From a virus, in IMG/VR virus record IMGVR_UViG_3300027763_002419, positions 1-22,039 of that record: a stretch of DNA of 22,039 bases. One strand, given 5' to 3'. Shown one piece after another: positions 6,513 to 13,482 of this stretch. How positions within the stretch are numbered: position 1 is the stretch's first letter; each line of letters opens with the position of its first letter. A program made the translations under genes and the position numbers. The notes under the pieces are model-generated. The model saw only the letters and a list, made by a program, of their open reading frames with translations. It was not told where the DNA came from and did no database searches.

Positions 6513-7055
6513 ATGGAAAAATCCATACGTATGTTTGTACTAGGTTTGAGTTTATTATTGACTGCTATTTTTGTGCAGACTATTACTCAAACCAAATTGG
6601 CTAAGTTAGATCAAACGGCATTATTTGTCACTAACGATGTAGTCACTATTAAAGATCGCGAGCGCCAGTTAGACTGTCTTGCTCGTAACATATACCATGA
6701 AGCGGGTCACGAGCCCTTCGAAGGTAAGGTCGCTGTAGCACAGGTAACTATGAACCGTGCCGCCGACTCAAGATTTCCAAGTGATGTCTGCGGAGTTGTA
6801 TTCCAAAAGAACGTCTTTATGGAAAAAGTAGTTTGTCAGTTCAGTTGGTACTGCGATAGCGCAGTCAAACTAAGACCAGTGAACGGACCAGCTTATAAAG
6901 AGAGCTATGAAGTAGCCAAAAAAGTTCTGCTAGAGGGTTTTAGACTTGACATCCTAAAAAATGCCATGTACTATCATGCAGATTACGTAAATCCAAGATG
7001 GGGTAAGCCAAAGATTGGACAGATTGGTCGACACATCTTTTATAGGGATATTTGA
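6513..7055 (+). CDS. SleB-type cell wall hydrolase
   Basis: A 180-residue member of the Hydrolase_2/SleB family (lytic-transglycosylase-like). The core runs from about residue 49 to the end: LDCLARNIYHEAGHEPFEGKVAVAQV carries the expected catalytic Glu63, followed by MNRAADSRFPSDVCGVVFQ, CQFSWYCD and AMYYHADYVNPRWG...IGRHIFY. Residues 7-23 form an N-terminal hydrophobic segment (signal anchor or signal peptide), placing the enzyme at or outside the inner membrane. A strong Shine-Dalgarno (AAGGAG, 6501-6506) supports the start. The next gene, a small multi-TM protein, begins 2 nt after its stop. A phage endolysin or virion-release enzyme is the natural role; cell-wall remodelling during infection is the alternative. 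Confidence 0.9.
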   Translation: MEKSIRMFVLGLSLLLTAIFVQTITQTKLAKLDQTALFVTNDVVTIKDRERQLDCLARNIYHEAGHEPFEGKVAVAQVTMNRAADSRFPSDVCGVVFQKNVFMEKVVCQFSWYCDSAVKLRPVNGPAYKESYEVAKKVLLEGFRLDILKNAMYYHADYVNPRWGKPKIGQIGRHIFYRDI

Positions 7056-7057
7056 TT

Positions 7058-7381
7058 ATGGAAAAGTTTTTAGTACATTTTGAGAAGTTTGTAACAGGAA
7101 TGAAAACATTCTTTGCAGAGCAGTTTAGTCATATCAGTGCAGAAGCAATCGGTTGGGTAGCCGTATTAGTTTTGCATTGTGCAACAGTCCCAACTTGGAT
7201 TGCTGTAATGAAAGGCTTAACTGATAAGATGCCAGGAGTGGACATTATTCTTATGGTTTGGACAGCCCTAGTATTACTGTTCATCAAAGCCATTTTGAAC
7301 AAAGATATGCTTAATATCATTACTATTGGTTTGGGCTTTGCGCTTCAAGCTACCTTAATGGCGCTGATCTTTATCAAATAA
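7058..7381 (+). CDS. Small multi-spanning membrane protein, holin-like candidate
   Basis: A 107-residue protein with a polar N-terminus (MEKFLVHFEKFVTGMKTFF) and three predicted transmembrane helices at about residues 29-50, 60-80 and 84-105, ending IFIK. The ATG at 7058 is preferred over an in-frame TTG overlapping the upstream stop. Similar three-helix proteins beginning with a LxHFEKF motif occur, as far as I recall, in aquatic T4-like phages without assigned function. Size, topology and the 2-nt gap to a cell wall hydrolase would suit a holin, but that is contextual inference only. Confidence 0.75.
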   Translation: MEKFLVHFEKFVTGMKTFFAEQFSHISAEAIGWVAVLVLHCATVPTWIAVMKGLTDKMPGVDIILMVWTALVLLFIKAILNKDMLNIITIGLGFALQATLMALIFIK

Positions 7382-7401
7382 ATTTGAATAGCCAAAAGCA
7401 C

Positions 7402-7430
7402 TTGACACCTCCTTCGGGAGGTGTTATACT
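7402..7430 (+). promoter_or_regulatory. Sigma70 promoter whose spacer is a perfect UUCG hairpin
   Basis: TTGACA (7402-7407) and TATACT (7425-7430) are 17 bp apart. Bases 7405-7424 are ACACCTCC-TTCG-GGAGGTGT, an 8-bp perfect stem closed by a C(UUCG)G tetraloop. The dyad overlaps the second half of the -35 box and abuts the -10 box. Read through from upstream, the RNA would form a very stable hairpin typical of T4 terminators, so the same bases could both end the upstream operon and start the next. Confidence 0.8.
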
Positions 7431-7438
7431 ATGTACAT

Positions 7439-7459
7439 AGCGAGAAATTGCTATACTTT
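7439..7459 (+). promoter_or_regulatory. Small dyad in the 5' UTR of the lipoprotein gene
   Basis: ATAGC and GCTAT flank an 8-nt loop (GAGAAATT) just downstream of the predicted transcription start and are followed by ACTTTT. It may be a 5' stabilising hairpin or a weak attenuator. The true gene starts at 7484 with GAAAGG as its Shine-Dalgarno. Confidence 0.3.
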
Positions 7460-7483
7460 TAATACACACAGAAAGGCACTATT

Positions 7484-7963
7484 ATGCAAGGCACATTTAC
7501 TAAGGCACTTTTGGTAGCATCCGTAATTGGATTGACTGCTTGCGGTTCAATGAAACCCATTGAGGAACGAAAAACTTTTGCACAACCTAGTTGGTATTCA
7601 GATTGTGCCCAAGCTGGAACTGAAGGTTGGTTCTGGTGGGAAAAAGAATATGCGTATGCCTGCGGCGCAGGTGAGTCAGTTTACCTACAGGCCGCAGAAG
7701 AACAGATGTACGCTATCGCTATGAATAACTTTGCCAAGCGCATCAATGGTAAGGTTAACTCAGAAACTGAAATTGCTATTGTTAACGATAAGAAGACAAC
7801 CAAAACTATTATCAGTTACAAAGTTTCGGATACTGCTATTCGTAGACACTTGCAACGTGAAATGGGTCAATTCACAATGGGTGGGAAACACTATACCTTT
7901 GTGCGTTTGAAAATCCAAAAGAATGACTTTGATCAGTTGATTGCTGAAGCCAAAGGCAACTAA
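7484..7963 (+). CDS. Phage-encoded lipoprotein, LPP20-like fold possible
   Basis: A 159-residue exported lipoprotein. It has a short positive N-terminus, a hydrophobic core and the lipobox LTAC with Cys20 as the lipidated residue. The mature part contains EGWFWWEKEYAYACGAGES, then an alanine-rich helix (LQAAEEQMYAIAMNNFAKRI) and alternating strands (KVNSETEIAIVNDKKTTKTIISYKVS). This pattern recalls LPP20-type outer-membrane lipoproteins, a weak judgement by eye. It is the first gene after the hairpin-spacer promoter and is followed 1 nt later by a second lipoprotein, then a secreted protein. Periplasmic or outer-membrane phage lipoproteins commonly act in superinfection exclusion, which is a hypothesis here. 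Confidence 0.8.
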   Translation: MQGTFTKALLVASVIGLTACGSMKPIEERKTFAQPSWYSDCAQAGTEGWFWWEKEYAYACGAGESVYLQAAEEQMYAIAMNNFAKRINGKVNSETEIAIVNDKKTTKTIISYKVSDTAIRRHLQREMGQFTMGGKHYTFVRLKIQKNDFDQLIAEAKGN

Positions 7964-7964
7964 G

Positions 7965-8294
7965 ATGATCAAAGCTATTACATTAATAGCAGTGGTCTTT
8001 TTGGTAGGGTGCTCAAGTGTGCCACAGTCTACTAAGATTGGTAGTAACCAATACTGCTACACTAGTCAGACTGTGCAGACTGTGAACAAAGAATCTGTTA
8101 CCAGCACTACTACAGTTAAATGCTCAGATGATCCGGTAGAACAGTACGTTCCGGCAAAGATGGGTATTGCCAAAGATTGTACTGAAAGCTATATCACAAT
8201 GAATTTAGGTGGACAGACCGTCCGGGAGAAGTTACATGTTTGCAAGAAACACAATGGCACGTTTACTGTTGTCGACTCTAATACTTTCCGCTAG
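7965..8294 (+). CDS. Small lipoprotein
   Basis: A 109-residue protein with an N-terminal signal and lipobox LVGC (Cys16). The start ATG is 1 nt after the preceding stop and has AAAGG upstream; an in-frame upstream start within the previous gene is less likely because it would bury the signal peptide. The mature region is Thr/Ser-rich (QTVQTVNKESVTSTTTVKC) with further Cys at about residues 31, 53, 72 and 92, possibly forming disulfides in the periplasm. No family recognised. Its 3' end overlaps the following secreted-protein gene by 59 nt. Confidence 0.75.
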   Translation: MIKAITLIAVVFLVGCSSVPQSTKIGSNQYCYTSQTVQTVNKESVTSTTTVKCSDDPVEQYVPAKMGIAKDCTESYITMNLGGQTVREKLHVCKKHNGTFTVVDSNTFR

Positions 8295-8676
8295 TGCGGC
8301 ACATGCTGTTACTACTGTACCGTTGAGTGCAACTGCTGGCGTTAGAAACGATTATATTGAAACTAGCAGTATTTTTGCATTACTTACTAATGTCTATAAA
8401 CAGGCAAGCGGCACCCTATCTAGTGAAGATCAAAAGCAACATATCAAAACTGTTATTTTTGCGGCTTCAAATCTAGAAACAGGTTCTGTAGCTGAATGGA
8501 CCAATCCGGCTAATGCTACTGCTGGTCGTGTAAAAATAGTAATGACCAAACCTGTACAAGGCGGCTATTGCCGTATGCTGTTTACACAGGTAGAAAAAGA
8601 TAACGTGATAAGGGACTACACTGAATGGGCTTGCAAAACAATGGATAGTAAGTTTTGGACCTTCAGTGAGCGATAA
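8236..8676 (+). CDS. Secreted protein of unknown function
   Basis: A 146-residue protein starting at the ATG at 8236, chosen because GGGAGAA lies 5 nt upstream; an ATG at 8254 is the alternative. It has a cleavable-looking signal peptide (MARLLLSTLILSASAAHA). The mature part ends with GRVKIVMTKPVQGGYCRMLFTQVE...YTEWACKTMDSKFW. The two-cysteine arrangement and final Trp are loosely like the C-terminal domain of RT0821/17-kDa surface-antigen proteins, a weak resemblance. It overlaps the upstream lipoprotein gene by 59 nt in a different frame. Three exported proteins in a row indicate an envelope-directed module. Confidence 0.7.
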   Translation: MFARNTMARLLLSTLILSASAAHAVTTVPLSATAGVRNDYIETSSIFALLTNVYKQASGTLSSEDQKQHIKTVIFAASNLETGSVAEWTNPANATAGRVKIVMTKPVQGGYCRMLFTQVEKDNVIRDYTEWACKTMDSKFWTFSER

Positions 8677-8679
8677 ATA
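8672..8679 (+). promoter_or_regulatory. Late-promoter-like GATAAATA
   Basis: One mismatch to TATAAATA and followed by CTTATT, but it overlaps the upstream stop codon and lies only 6 nt before the next ATG. If used, the transcript would be nearly leaderless. Confidence 0.3.
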
Positions 8680-8685
8680 CTTATT

Positions 8686-10005
8686 ATGATATTTTCAATT
8701 TTACTAGCTCTCTCAGGATTAACATTAAGTGCAGTAGCAATCTATTATTCAGTGATAGGACTAACGTCAATATTTGCGGCCGCATTTTGGCCTGTTGTCG
8801 TTATGGGCACTACATTAGAAGTATCCAAACTGGTAGCTGCCAGTTGGTTAAAAGCACATTGGTCTCAAATACCAAAGCTGATGAAAACCTACATGAGCAT
8901 AGCTGTTATAATATTGATGTTTATTACCAGCATGGGAATCTTTGGCTATCTATCAAAAGCACACTTAGATCAAAATATTGTTAGTGGGGATGTACAATCA
9001 AAGATAAGCATATATGACGAAAAGATTAAAACCGCGAAAGAAAATATTGAGAGTAACCGTAAACAACTTAAACAGATGGATGAGGCAGTGGACCAAGTTA
9101 TGGCACGAAGCCAAGACGAAAAGGGAGCAGACAAGGCCAACGCTATCCGTAAAAGTCAGTCCCGCGATCGAGTTGCTCTTGCCAAAGACATTGAAGCCAA
9201 CCAGAAGCTCGTTATACAACTTAACGACGAGGCCGCACCAATTCGTGCAGAAGTACGCAAAGTTGAAGCAGAAGTCGGTCCTATAAAATATATTGCGGCA
9301 TTAATCTACGGTGATAATCCAGACCAAAATATACTAGAAAAAGCAGTCACATGGGTCATCATGATCATTGTGTTTGTGTTTGATCCTTTGGCAGTCTTAA
9401 TGCTGTTAGCCGCTCAAATGACTTGGGCATGGCGAAAAGAAAATGCGGAGGGTGACAGCCCACCAGGACCGGTTGCTGATATAGTCTCCTCGGAACCCAC
9501 TGTCACAGAATCCAGTAATGATCCTGCATACGAACAAGATGATGGCCCACTAACTGAAGAACAAATTGACCAAATACAAGAGCTTGCCAAAGAAGACTTA
9601 CCCCAAGGTGAGTTGATAGTTAAAGATGAGTTATTTCCAAAAGAAGAACCAGTTGAAACTGTAGACAGCACAATGCCAGTCGCTGATATTGATGCTTGGA
9701 ACAAAATGATCGAAGCCGCAGAAGCTGAAGTTGCTAAAGAAAAAGAATCTACATTACAAGAACGTTTGGCCACAGGCGAAACATATATAGACGGTCAAGG
9801 CGAGGAAGTCGCTCTAGATGAAGGCACAGAGTTCCCATCGAACCCAACTAAGGGTATGAAGTTTACTCGAACAGATTTCAATCCGCCAAGAGCATGTATG
9901 TTTGATGGCGCACAATGGATTGATGATGTTGAAATCGACGAGTCTAAAAAAAAGACCTACATAGTCAAGGAAGACAATCAACAAGTCAAGAAGATAGTGG
10001 AGTAA
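8686..10005 (+). CDS. Large membrane protein with coiled coil and charged C-terminal region
   Basis: A 439-residue protein of unknown function. Helices at about 3-22, 25-45 and 66-90 form an N-terminal membrane block. Residues about 100-195 are a highly charged coiled coil (KIKTAKENIESNRKQLKQM, then DIEANQKLVIQLNDEAAPIRAEV). A further TM helix lies at about 222-245 (VTWVIMIIVFVFDPLAVLMLLA). The remaining ~190 residues are acidic and probably disordered, ending in a small motif (GMKFTRTDFNPPRACMFDGAQWID). That motif resembles the KG-x-Y/F-x-RTD...FDG-x-W module common in phage structural proteins. I recall comparable multi-TM coiled-coil proteins in aquatic T4-like phages, all uncharacterised. 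A role in spanning or remodelling the inner membrane is plausible but unproven. Confidence 0.78.
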   Translation: MIFSILLALSGLTLSAVAIYYSVIGLTSIFAAAFWPVVVMGTTLEVSKLVAASWLKAHWSQIPKLMKTYMSIAVIILMFITSMGIFGYLSKAHLDQNIVSGDVQSKISIYDEKIKTAKENIESNRKQLKQMDEAVDQVMARSQDEKGADKANAIRKSQSRDRVALAKDIEANQKLVIQLNDEAAPIRAEVRKVEAEVGPIKYIAALIYGDNPDQNILEKAVTWVIMIIVFVFDPLAVLMLLAAQMTWAWRKENAEGDSPPGPVADIVSSEPTVTESSNDPAYEQDDGPLTEEQIDQIQELAKEDLPQGELIVKDELFPKEEPVETVDSTMPVADIDAWNKMIEAAEAEVAKEKESTLQERLATGETYIDGQGEEVALDEGTEFPSNPTKGMKFTRTDFNPPRACMFDGAQWIDDVEIDESKKKTYIVKEDNQQVKKIVE

Positions 10006-10008
10006 ACT

Positions 10009-10071
10009 ATGTTCAAAATAGCGAGCAAAGTGAACGCACACTTTGGCAACGTATCCAAGATAAAAAATTAA
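10009..10071 (+). CDS. Possible 20-residue peptide gene
   Basis: ATG at 10009 follows a GGAG Shine-Dalgarno at 9999-10002 and encodes a basic 20-residue peptide (MFKIASKVNAHFGNVSKIKN). Its TAA directly abuts the ATG of the next gene. The RBS and the exact fit between two genes suggest a real, translationally coupled mini-gene, but it is too short to assess by composition. Confidence 0.4.
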   Translation: MFKIASKVNAHFGNVSKIKN

Positions 10072-10461
10072 ATGCAGAATAGCATAAAAATAATCACACC
10101 CCCAGATTTGATATTTGATCAAACAAACTCAATGTTACTAGTATGTCCTAGTACAGAACTAAAAAAATCCCTAGAAGAATATCTGGCCACGCATGAAGAA
10201 GCAGTTAATATCTATTTGTTCAGCAATGAAATAGATATCAAATGGTTGTTAATTACTGCAAAAATGACAGACGTTATCATTATAGATATTGATAACTGTG
10301 GATCTAATGTTAGCCACTTTCTAGGCTACCTTTTGACTCTGCCTAATACATATTATAAGTGTGAGCACATGCAGGTGCAATGGGATTTAATAAATCAAAA
10401 TAGATTTTTTGATTTTCCAAATATATCAAAGGACTCAAATGAGAGAGAATCAGTACAATAA
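10072..10461 (+). CDS. Uncharacterised phage protein upstream of bS21
   Basis: A 129-residue protein with an alternating alpha/beta pattern. Strands are suggested at [17 protein letters not shown] and [11 protein letters not shown], and helices at [25 protein letters not shown] and [11 protein letters not shown]. The arrangement resembles a small Rossmann-like or response-regulator-like fold, but no catalytic motif is evident. It starts with no gap after the 20-residue peptide frame, and its 3' end overlaps the bS21 gene by 23 nt, so all three are probably co-translated. Function unknown. Confidence 0.7.
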   Translation: MQNSIKIITPPDLIFDQTNSMLLVCPSTELKKSLEEYLATHEEAVNIYLFSNEIDIKWLLITAKMTDVIIIDIDNCGSNVSHFLGYLLTLPNTYYKCEHMQVQWDLINQNRFFDFPNISKDSNERESVQ

Positions 10462-10681
10462 GTTTATAGGTAATACGGTTTTTGTAAAAGACGGAGAGCC
10501 TATTGAACGAGCATTACGCAAGTTTAAAAAGAAAGTCCAAGACAGCGGACTTCTAAACGATTTACGTGCCCGTGAGTTTTATGAGAAACCCACTACAGAA
10601 CGTAAACGTAAAAAGTCAGCCGCAAAAAACCGTTGGCAAAAAGAGTTAGCCAAGCAGTCCCTACCTAAGAAAATGTATTAA
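10439..10681 (+). CDS. rpsU: Phage-encoded ribosomal protein bS21
   Basis: An 80-residue homologue of bacterial S21 (71 in E. coli). The core [43 protein letters not shown] matches the family signature (ALRRFKR...[15 protein letters not shown]), and the tail is basic and ends in Tyr. The ATG at 10439 is chosen because AAAGGA lies 5 nt upstream; an earlier in-frame TTG is unsupported. bS21 binds the 30S platform near the anti-Shine-Dalgarno end of 16S rRNA and is needed for initiation on natural mRNAs. Viral bS21 copies are established in aquatic phages and are thought to replace host S21 in the ribosome and bias translation. The N-terminus ([13 protein letters not shown]) is about 12 residues longer than usual. 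Confidence 0.92.
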   Translation: MRENQYNKFIGNTVFVKDGEPIERALRKFKKKVQDSGLLNDLRAREFYEKPTTERKRKKSAAKNRWQKELAKQSLPKKMY

Positions 10682-10682
10682 A

Positions 10683-10967
10683 ATGAATCATCAAGAAAAA
10701 GAAGTGATGGACATTCTTCAAGAGGAATGTGCAGAAGTAATCCAAGCTGTTAGTAAAATTAGTCGTTTTGGACTTGATAACTTTAAGCCCGGAAAACCTA
10801 AAACTAATAGACAGCACTTAGAAGAAGAACTGGGCGATATGCTAGCTATGATTGATATACTACAACGTATGGAAATCGTTAGCTGGACAAATATTGAAGC
10901 CGCACAAGTAGCTAAGATTGAAAAGCTAAAGTTGTGGTCCAATATTGAAAATCTCGAGACGCACTGA
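10683..10967 (+). CDS. MazG-like nucleotide pyrophosphohydrolase
   Basis: A 94-residue all-alpha NTP-PPase. The EExxE motif is at residues 14-18 (EECAE) and the ExxD motif at 49-52 (ELGD), with the intervening QAVSKISRFG segment typical of phage MazG-like proteins. These enzymes hydrolyse (d)NTPs to monophosphates with Mg2+. In T4-like aquatic phages they are proposed to tune nucleotide pools or (p)ppGpp signalling, although direct ppGpp hydrolysis is disputed. It begins 1 nt after the bS21 stop and closes this operon, and a late-type promoter element and dnaK follow. Confidence 0.88.
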   Translation: MNHQEKEVMDILQEECAEVIQAVSKISRFGLDNFKPGKPKTNRQHLEEELGDMLAMIDILQRMEIVSWTNIEAAQVAKIEKLKLWSNIENLETH

Positions 10968-10975
10968 GATAAATA
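10968..10975 (+). promoter_or_regulatory. Late-promoter-like GATAAATA upstream of dnaK
   Basis: One mismatch from TATAAATA, situated at the end of the MazG-like gene, 79 nt before the dnaK start. It would place transcription start near 10981, leaving a ~75-nt structured leader. Confidence 0.45.
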
Positions 10976-11008
10976 AATTTGTAGGATGCCGTAAGGGTTC
11001 TACAAAAC

Positions 11009-11049
11009 GGGCAAGGCGCCCAAACTAAATCTTGCTTAATTTAAGGAGA
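11009..11049 (+). promoter_or_regulatory. dnaK leader: GC hairpin plus motif shared with hsp20
   Basis: GGGC (11009-11012) and GCCC (11018-11021) can pair. Nine bases further on come CTTGCTTAA (11031-11039) and AAGGAGA (11043-11049), 5 nt before the ATG. The same hairpin, CTTGCTTAA and AAGGAGA arrangement recurs before hsp20. The Shine-Dalgarno is followed at good spacing by the start, so it also fixes the dnaK start. Confidence 0.5.
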
Positions 11050-11054
11050 CAATT

Positions 11055-12926
11055 ATGAGCAAAGTCATCGGTATCGATTTAGGTACAACAAATTCATGCG
11101 TATCCATTATTGAAAATGGAGTCACAAAGGTAATCGAAAACAGCGAAGGCGCACGTACTACACCAAGTATTGTTGCATACGCTAACAACGAAATCCTAGT
11201 AGGCGCAAGCGCAAAGCGTCAAGCAGTAACAAATCCCAAAAATACAATCTATGCGGCCAAGCGTTTAATCGGACGTAAGTTTGATGAACAGGCTGTGCAA
11301 AAGGACATCGACTTGATGCCTTATAGTATTGTCAAAGCTGACAATGGTGATGCATGGGTCGAAGTAAATGGCGACAAACTAGCACCTCCACAAATTTCAG
11401 CGGAAGTGTTGCGTAAAATGAAAAAGACAGCGGAGGATTATCTTGGTGCAACAGTTACTCAAGCAGTTATCACAGTACCGGCTTACTTTAATGACAGCCA
11501 AAGACAGGCAACTAAAGATGCTGGAAAGATCGCAGGCTTGGAAGTACTTCGTATTATTAACGAGCCTACTGCGGCAGCTCTTGCTTATGGCGTTGATAAA
11601 GCTGATAAAAGAGATAGGAAAATTGCTGTTTACGATCTTGGTGGTGGTACATTCGACGTATCAATCATTGAAATCGCGAATGTGGAAGGCGATAAACAGA
11701 TCGAAGTACTAAGCACCAATGGTGATACATTCTTGGGTGGTGAAGACTTTGACCAACGTATTATGGATTTCCTTGTTGAAGAGTTTAAGAAAGAAAGCGG
11801 AGTTGATCTAAAGAGCGACATCCTTTCTTTACAACGACTAAAAGAAGCCGCTGAAAAAGCCAAGATCGAATTGTCTAGCAGTGCAAGTACCAGTGTTAAC
11901 TTACCATACATCACAGCAGATGCAAGTGGTCCTAAGCACATGAACATTACGATCAGTCGTAGTAAACTAGAAAGTCTAGTTGAAGAATTAATACAACGTT
12001 CAGTGGGTCCATGTCAAACTGCTATTAAAGATGCAGGTGTTTCGTTAGATGAGATCGACGAAGTTATTCTAGTCGGTGGTATGACTCGTATGCCTAAGGT
12101 ACAAGAAACAGTTGAAAAGCTGTTTGGCAAGGCACCACGTAAAGATGTTAACCCAGACGAAGCAGTTGCGGCGGGTGCGGCAATTCAAGGTGCTGTTCTA
12201 GCAGGTGATCGTAATGACGTTCTATTACTTGACGTTACACCTTTGAGCTTAGGCATTGAAACAATGGGCGGAGTGTTTACCAAATTGATTCAAAAGAACA
12301 CAACTATTCCAACTAAGCACAGCCAAACATTCTCAACAGCAGAAGATAATCAACCAGCAGTTACTATTAAAGTTGGCCAAGGTGAGCGTGAGCTTGCACA
12401 GTACAACAAATCGTTAGGAGAGTTTAATCTAGAAGGTATTCCGCCAGCTCGTCGTGGTACTCCACAGATTGAAGTTACTCTTGATATTGATGCTAATGGT
12501 ATTTTGAACGTAAGTGCCAAAGATAAAAATACCGGCAAAGAAAATAAGATCACTATTAAAGCCAACAGTGGACTAAGCGATGCAGAGATTCAACAAATGA
12601 TTCGCGATGCTGAAACCAATGCTGAAGAAGATAAAAAGACAGTAGAACTAGTTACTGCACGTAATAGTGCAGAGGCACAAGTTCATGAAATCCGTAAGGA
12701 TCTAGAAGAAGTAAAAGACAAGTTAACAGCTGAACAGGTAACCAAGATTGAAGAAGCCGCTACAGCAGTTGACGAAGCAGTCAAGGGCACAGACAAAGAA
12801 GCTATCACGCAGAAAGTCAGTGACTTGTTTGCCGCGGCACAACCATTAATGGAAGCCAAGGCACAACCTCAGCCACAAACAGGTGAATCAGAAACTGTTA
12901 ATGCTGAGTTTAAAGAAACTGTTTAA
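11055..12926 (+). CDS. dnaK: Hsp70 chaperone DnaK
   Basis: A 623-residue near-full-length DnaK (E. coli 638). It has the phosphate-1 motif [10 protein letters not shown] (5-14), [16 protein letters not shown], and the adenosine motif [13 protein letters not shown]. The interdomain linker [19 protein letters not shown] lies near residue 390, then the beta substrate-binding domain and helical lid follow. The ATPase and linker residues look intact, so the protein should be active. The C-terminus is a short Gln/Pro/Glu tail ending FKETV and lacks the usual EEVKDKK-like end. Sequence in the substrate domain ([30 protein letters not shown]) is strikingly betaproteobacterial-like from memory. No dnaJ or grpE is nearby, so host co-chaperones are presumably used. 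A complete dnaK is unusual for a phage. Confidence 0.95.
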   Translation: MSKVIGIDLGTTNSCVSIIENGVTKVIENSEGARTTPSIVAYANNEILVGASAKRQAVTNPKNTIYAAKRLIGRKFDEQAVQKDIDLMPYSIVKADNGDAWVEVNGDKLAPPQISAEVLRKMKKTAEDYLGATVTQAVITVPAYFNDSQRQATKDAGKIAGLEVLRIINEPTAAALAYGVDKADKRDRKIAVYDLGGGTFDVSIIEIANVEGDKQIEVLSTNGDTFLGGEDFDQRIMDFLVEEFKKESGVDLKSDILSLQRLKEAAEKAKIELSSSASTSVNLPYITADASGPKHMNITISRSKLESLVEELIQRSVGPCQTAIKDAGVSLDEIDEVILVGGMTRMPKVQETVEKLFGKAPRKDVNPDEAVAAGAAIQGAVLAGDRNDVLLLDVTPLSLGIETMGGVFTKLIQKNTTIPTKHSQTFSTAEDNQPAVTIKVGQGERELAQYNKSLGEFNLEGIPPARRGTPQIEVTLDIDANGILNVSAKDKNTGKENKITIKANSGLSDAEIQQMIRDAETNAEEDKKTVELVTARNSAEAQVHEIRKDLEEVKDKLTAEQVTKIEEAATAVDEAVKGTDKEAITQKVSDLFAAAQPLMEAKAQPQPQTGESETVNAEFKETV

Positions 12927-12939
12927 TAAACAGTAATAC

Positions 12940-12989
12940 GTGGGGTGCTCGGGTGAGGCCCCACAGTCATTCTTGCTTAACTAAGGAGA
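12940..12989 (+). promoter_or_regulatory. hsp20 leader: GC hairpin plus motif shared with dnaK
   Basis: GTGGGG (12940-12945) pairs with CCCCAC (12959-12964), with an inner CTC/GAG pair. CTTGCTTAA (12972-12980) and AAGGAGA (12983-12989) follow, 7 nt before the ATG. The elements and order match the dnaK leader. The hairpin may also act as a partial terminator or processing site between the two genes. Confidence 0.5.
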
Positions 12990-12996
12990 AAATATA

Positions 12997-13422
12997 ATGA
13001 CTCAACTAAGAACTATCGACACGGCGGCTCTTGCCCATCTAAGTAGAGCACTAATCGGTTTTGATCGTATTTTTAGCGATGCCGAAAATCGAACACAGAC
13101 TAACAACTATCCCCCATTTAATCTTGTCAAACACAGTGAAAGTAACTTTGAGATAGAACTTGCTGTTGCAGGTTTTAGCAAAGCTGAAATCACTGTGGAG
13201 ATTGATCAGGATCAGTTGATCATCCGTGGACAGAAAGTAGCAGACGACTCTAAAGAATACCTACATCGTGGCCTGGCCGCTCGTGACTTTGAAAAGTCAT
13301 GGACACTGGCAGATCACATGGAAGTGGACGAAGTGGAGTTGACAAACGGTATATTAAGTGTTAAAATAACACGTATGATACCTGAAGCACTTAAACCACG
13401 TTTGATTGCCATTAAGGGTTAA
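12997..13422 (+). CDS. Small heat-shock protein (Hsp20/IbpA-like)
   Basis: A 141-residue holdase chaperone that keeps unfolding clients soluble for DnaK-dependent refolding. The N-terminal ALIGFDRIF and YPPFNLVK match IbpA-type sHSPs. The alpha-crystallin domain spans about 38-128 (IELAVAGFSKAEITVEIDQDQLIIRG ... LTNGILSVKI). The C-terminal IAI at 137-139 is the conserved I-x-I oligomerisation motif. Hsp20 genes are known in many T4-like cyanophages, so this is less unusual than its dnaK neighbour. Shared leader sequence suggests coordinated control with dnaK. Two hairpins follow the stop. Confidence 0.93.
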   Translation: MTQLRTIDTAALAHLSRALIGFDRIFSDAENRTQTNNYPPFNLVKHSESNFEIELAVAGFSKAEITVEIDQDQLIIRGQKVADDSKEYLHRGLAARDFEKSWTLADHMEVDEVELTNGILSVKITRMIPEALKPRLIAIKG

Positions 13423-13452
13423 TCGTTAACCGGGGAGAAGTAACATTCTCCC
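13417..13452 (+). terminator. Tandem hairpins after hsp20
   Basis: GGTTAA-TCG-TTAACC (13417-13431, overlapping the stop codon) is followed immediately by GGGAGAA-GTAACA-TTCTCCC (13433-13452); both stems are perfect. No T-run follows, so they may be RNA-processing or stability elements rather than efficient intrinsic terminators. Confidence 0.45.
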
Positions 13453-13453
13453 T

Positions 13454-13461
13454 ACTAAATA
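13454..13461 (+). promoter_or_regulatory. Late-promoter-like ACTAAATA upstream of clpS
   Basis: A variant of the TATAAATA late element, 21 nt before the clpS ATG and directly after the hairpin pair. This is the only plausible promoter for the clpS, heme oxygenase and bilin reductase genes. Confidence 0.45.
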
Positions 13462-13482
13462 TTCAATAAGAGGAACGAAGAT

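Noticed and set aside
4763-9286. Alternative + strand frames inside sodB, iscU and the coiled-coil gene (4763-4975, 5359-5553, 8787-8984, 9014-9286)
   Set aside because: They are fully internal to confident genes and have no ribosome-binding site or recognisable protein features.
10409-10438. Upstream TTG start for bS21
   Set aside because: AAAGGA is positioned for the ATG at 10439, and the extra residues are in the overlap with the preceding gene.
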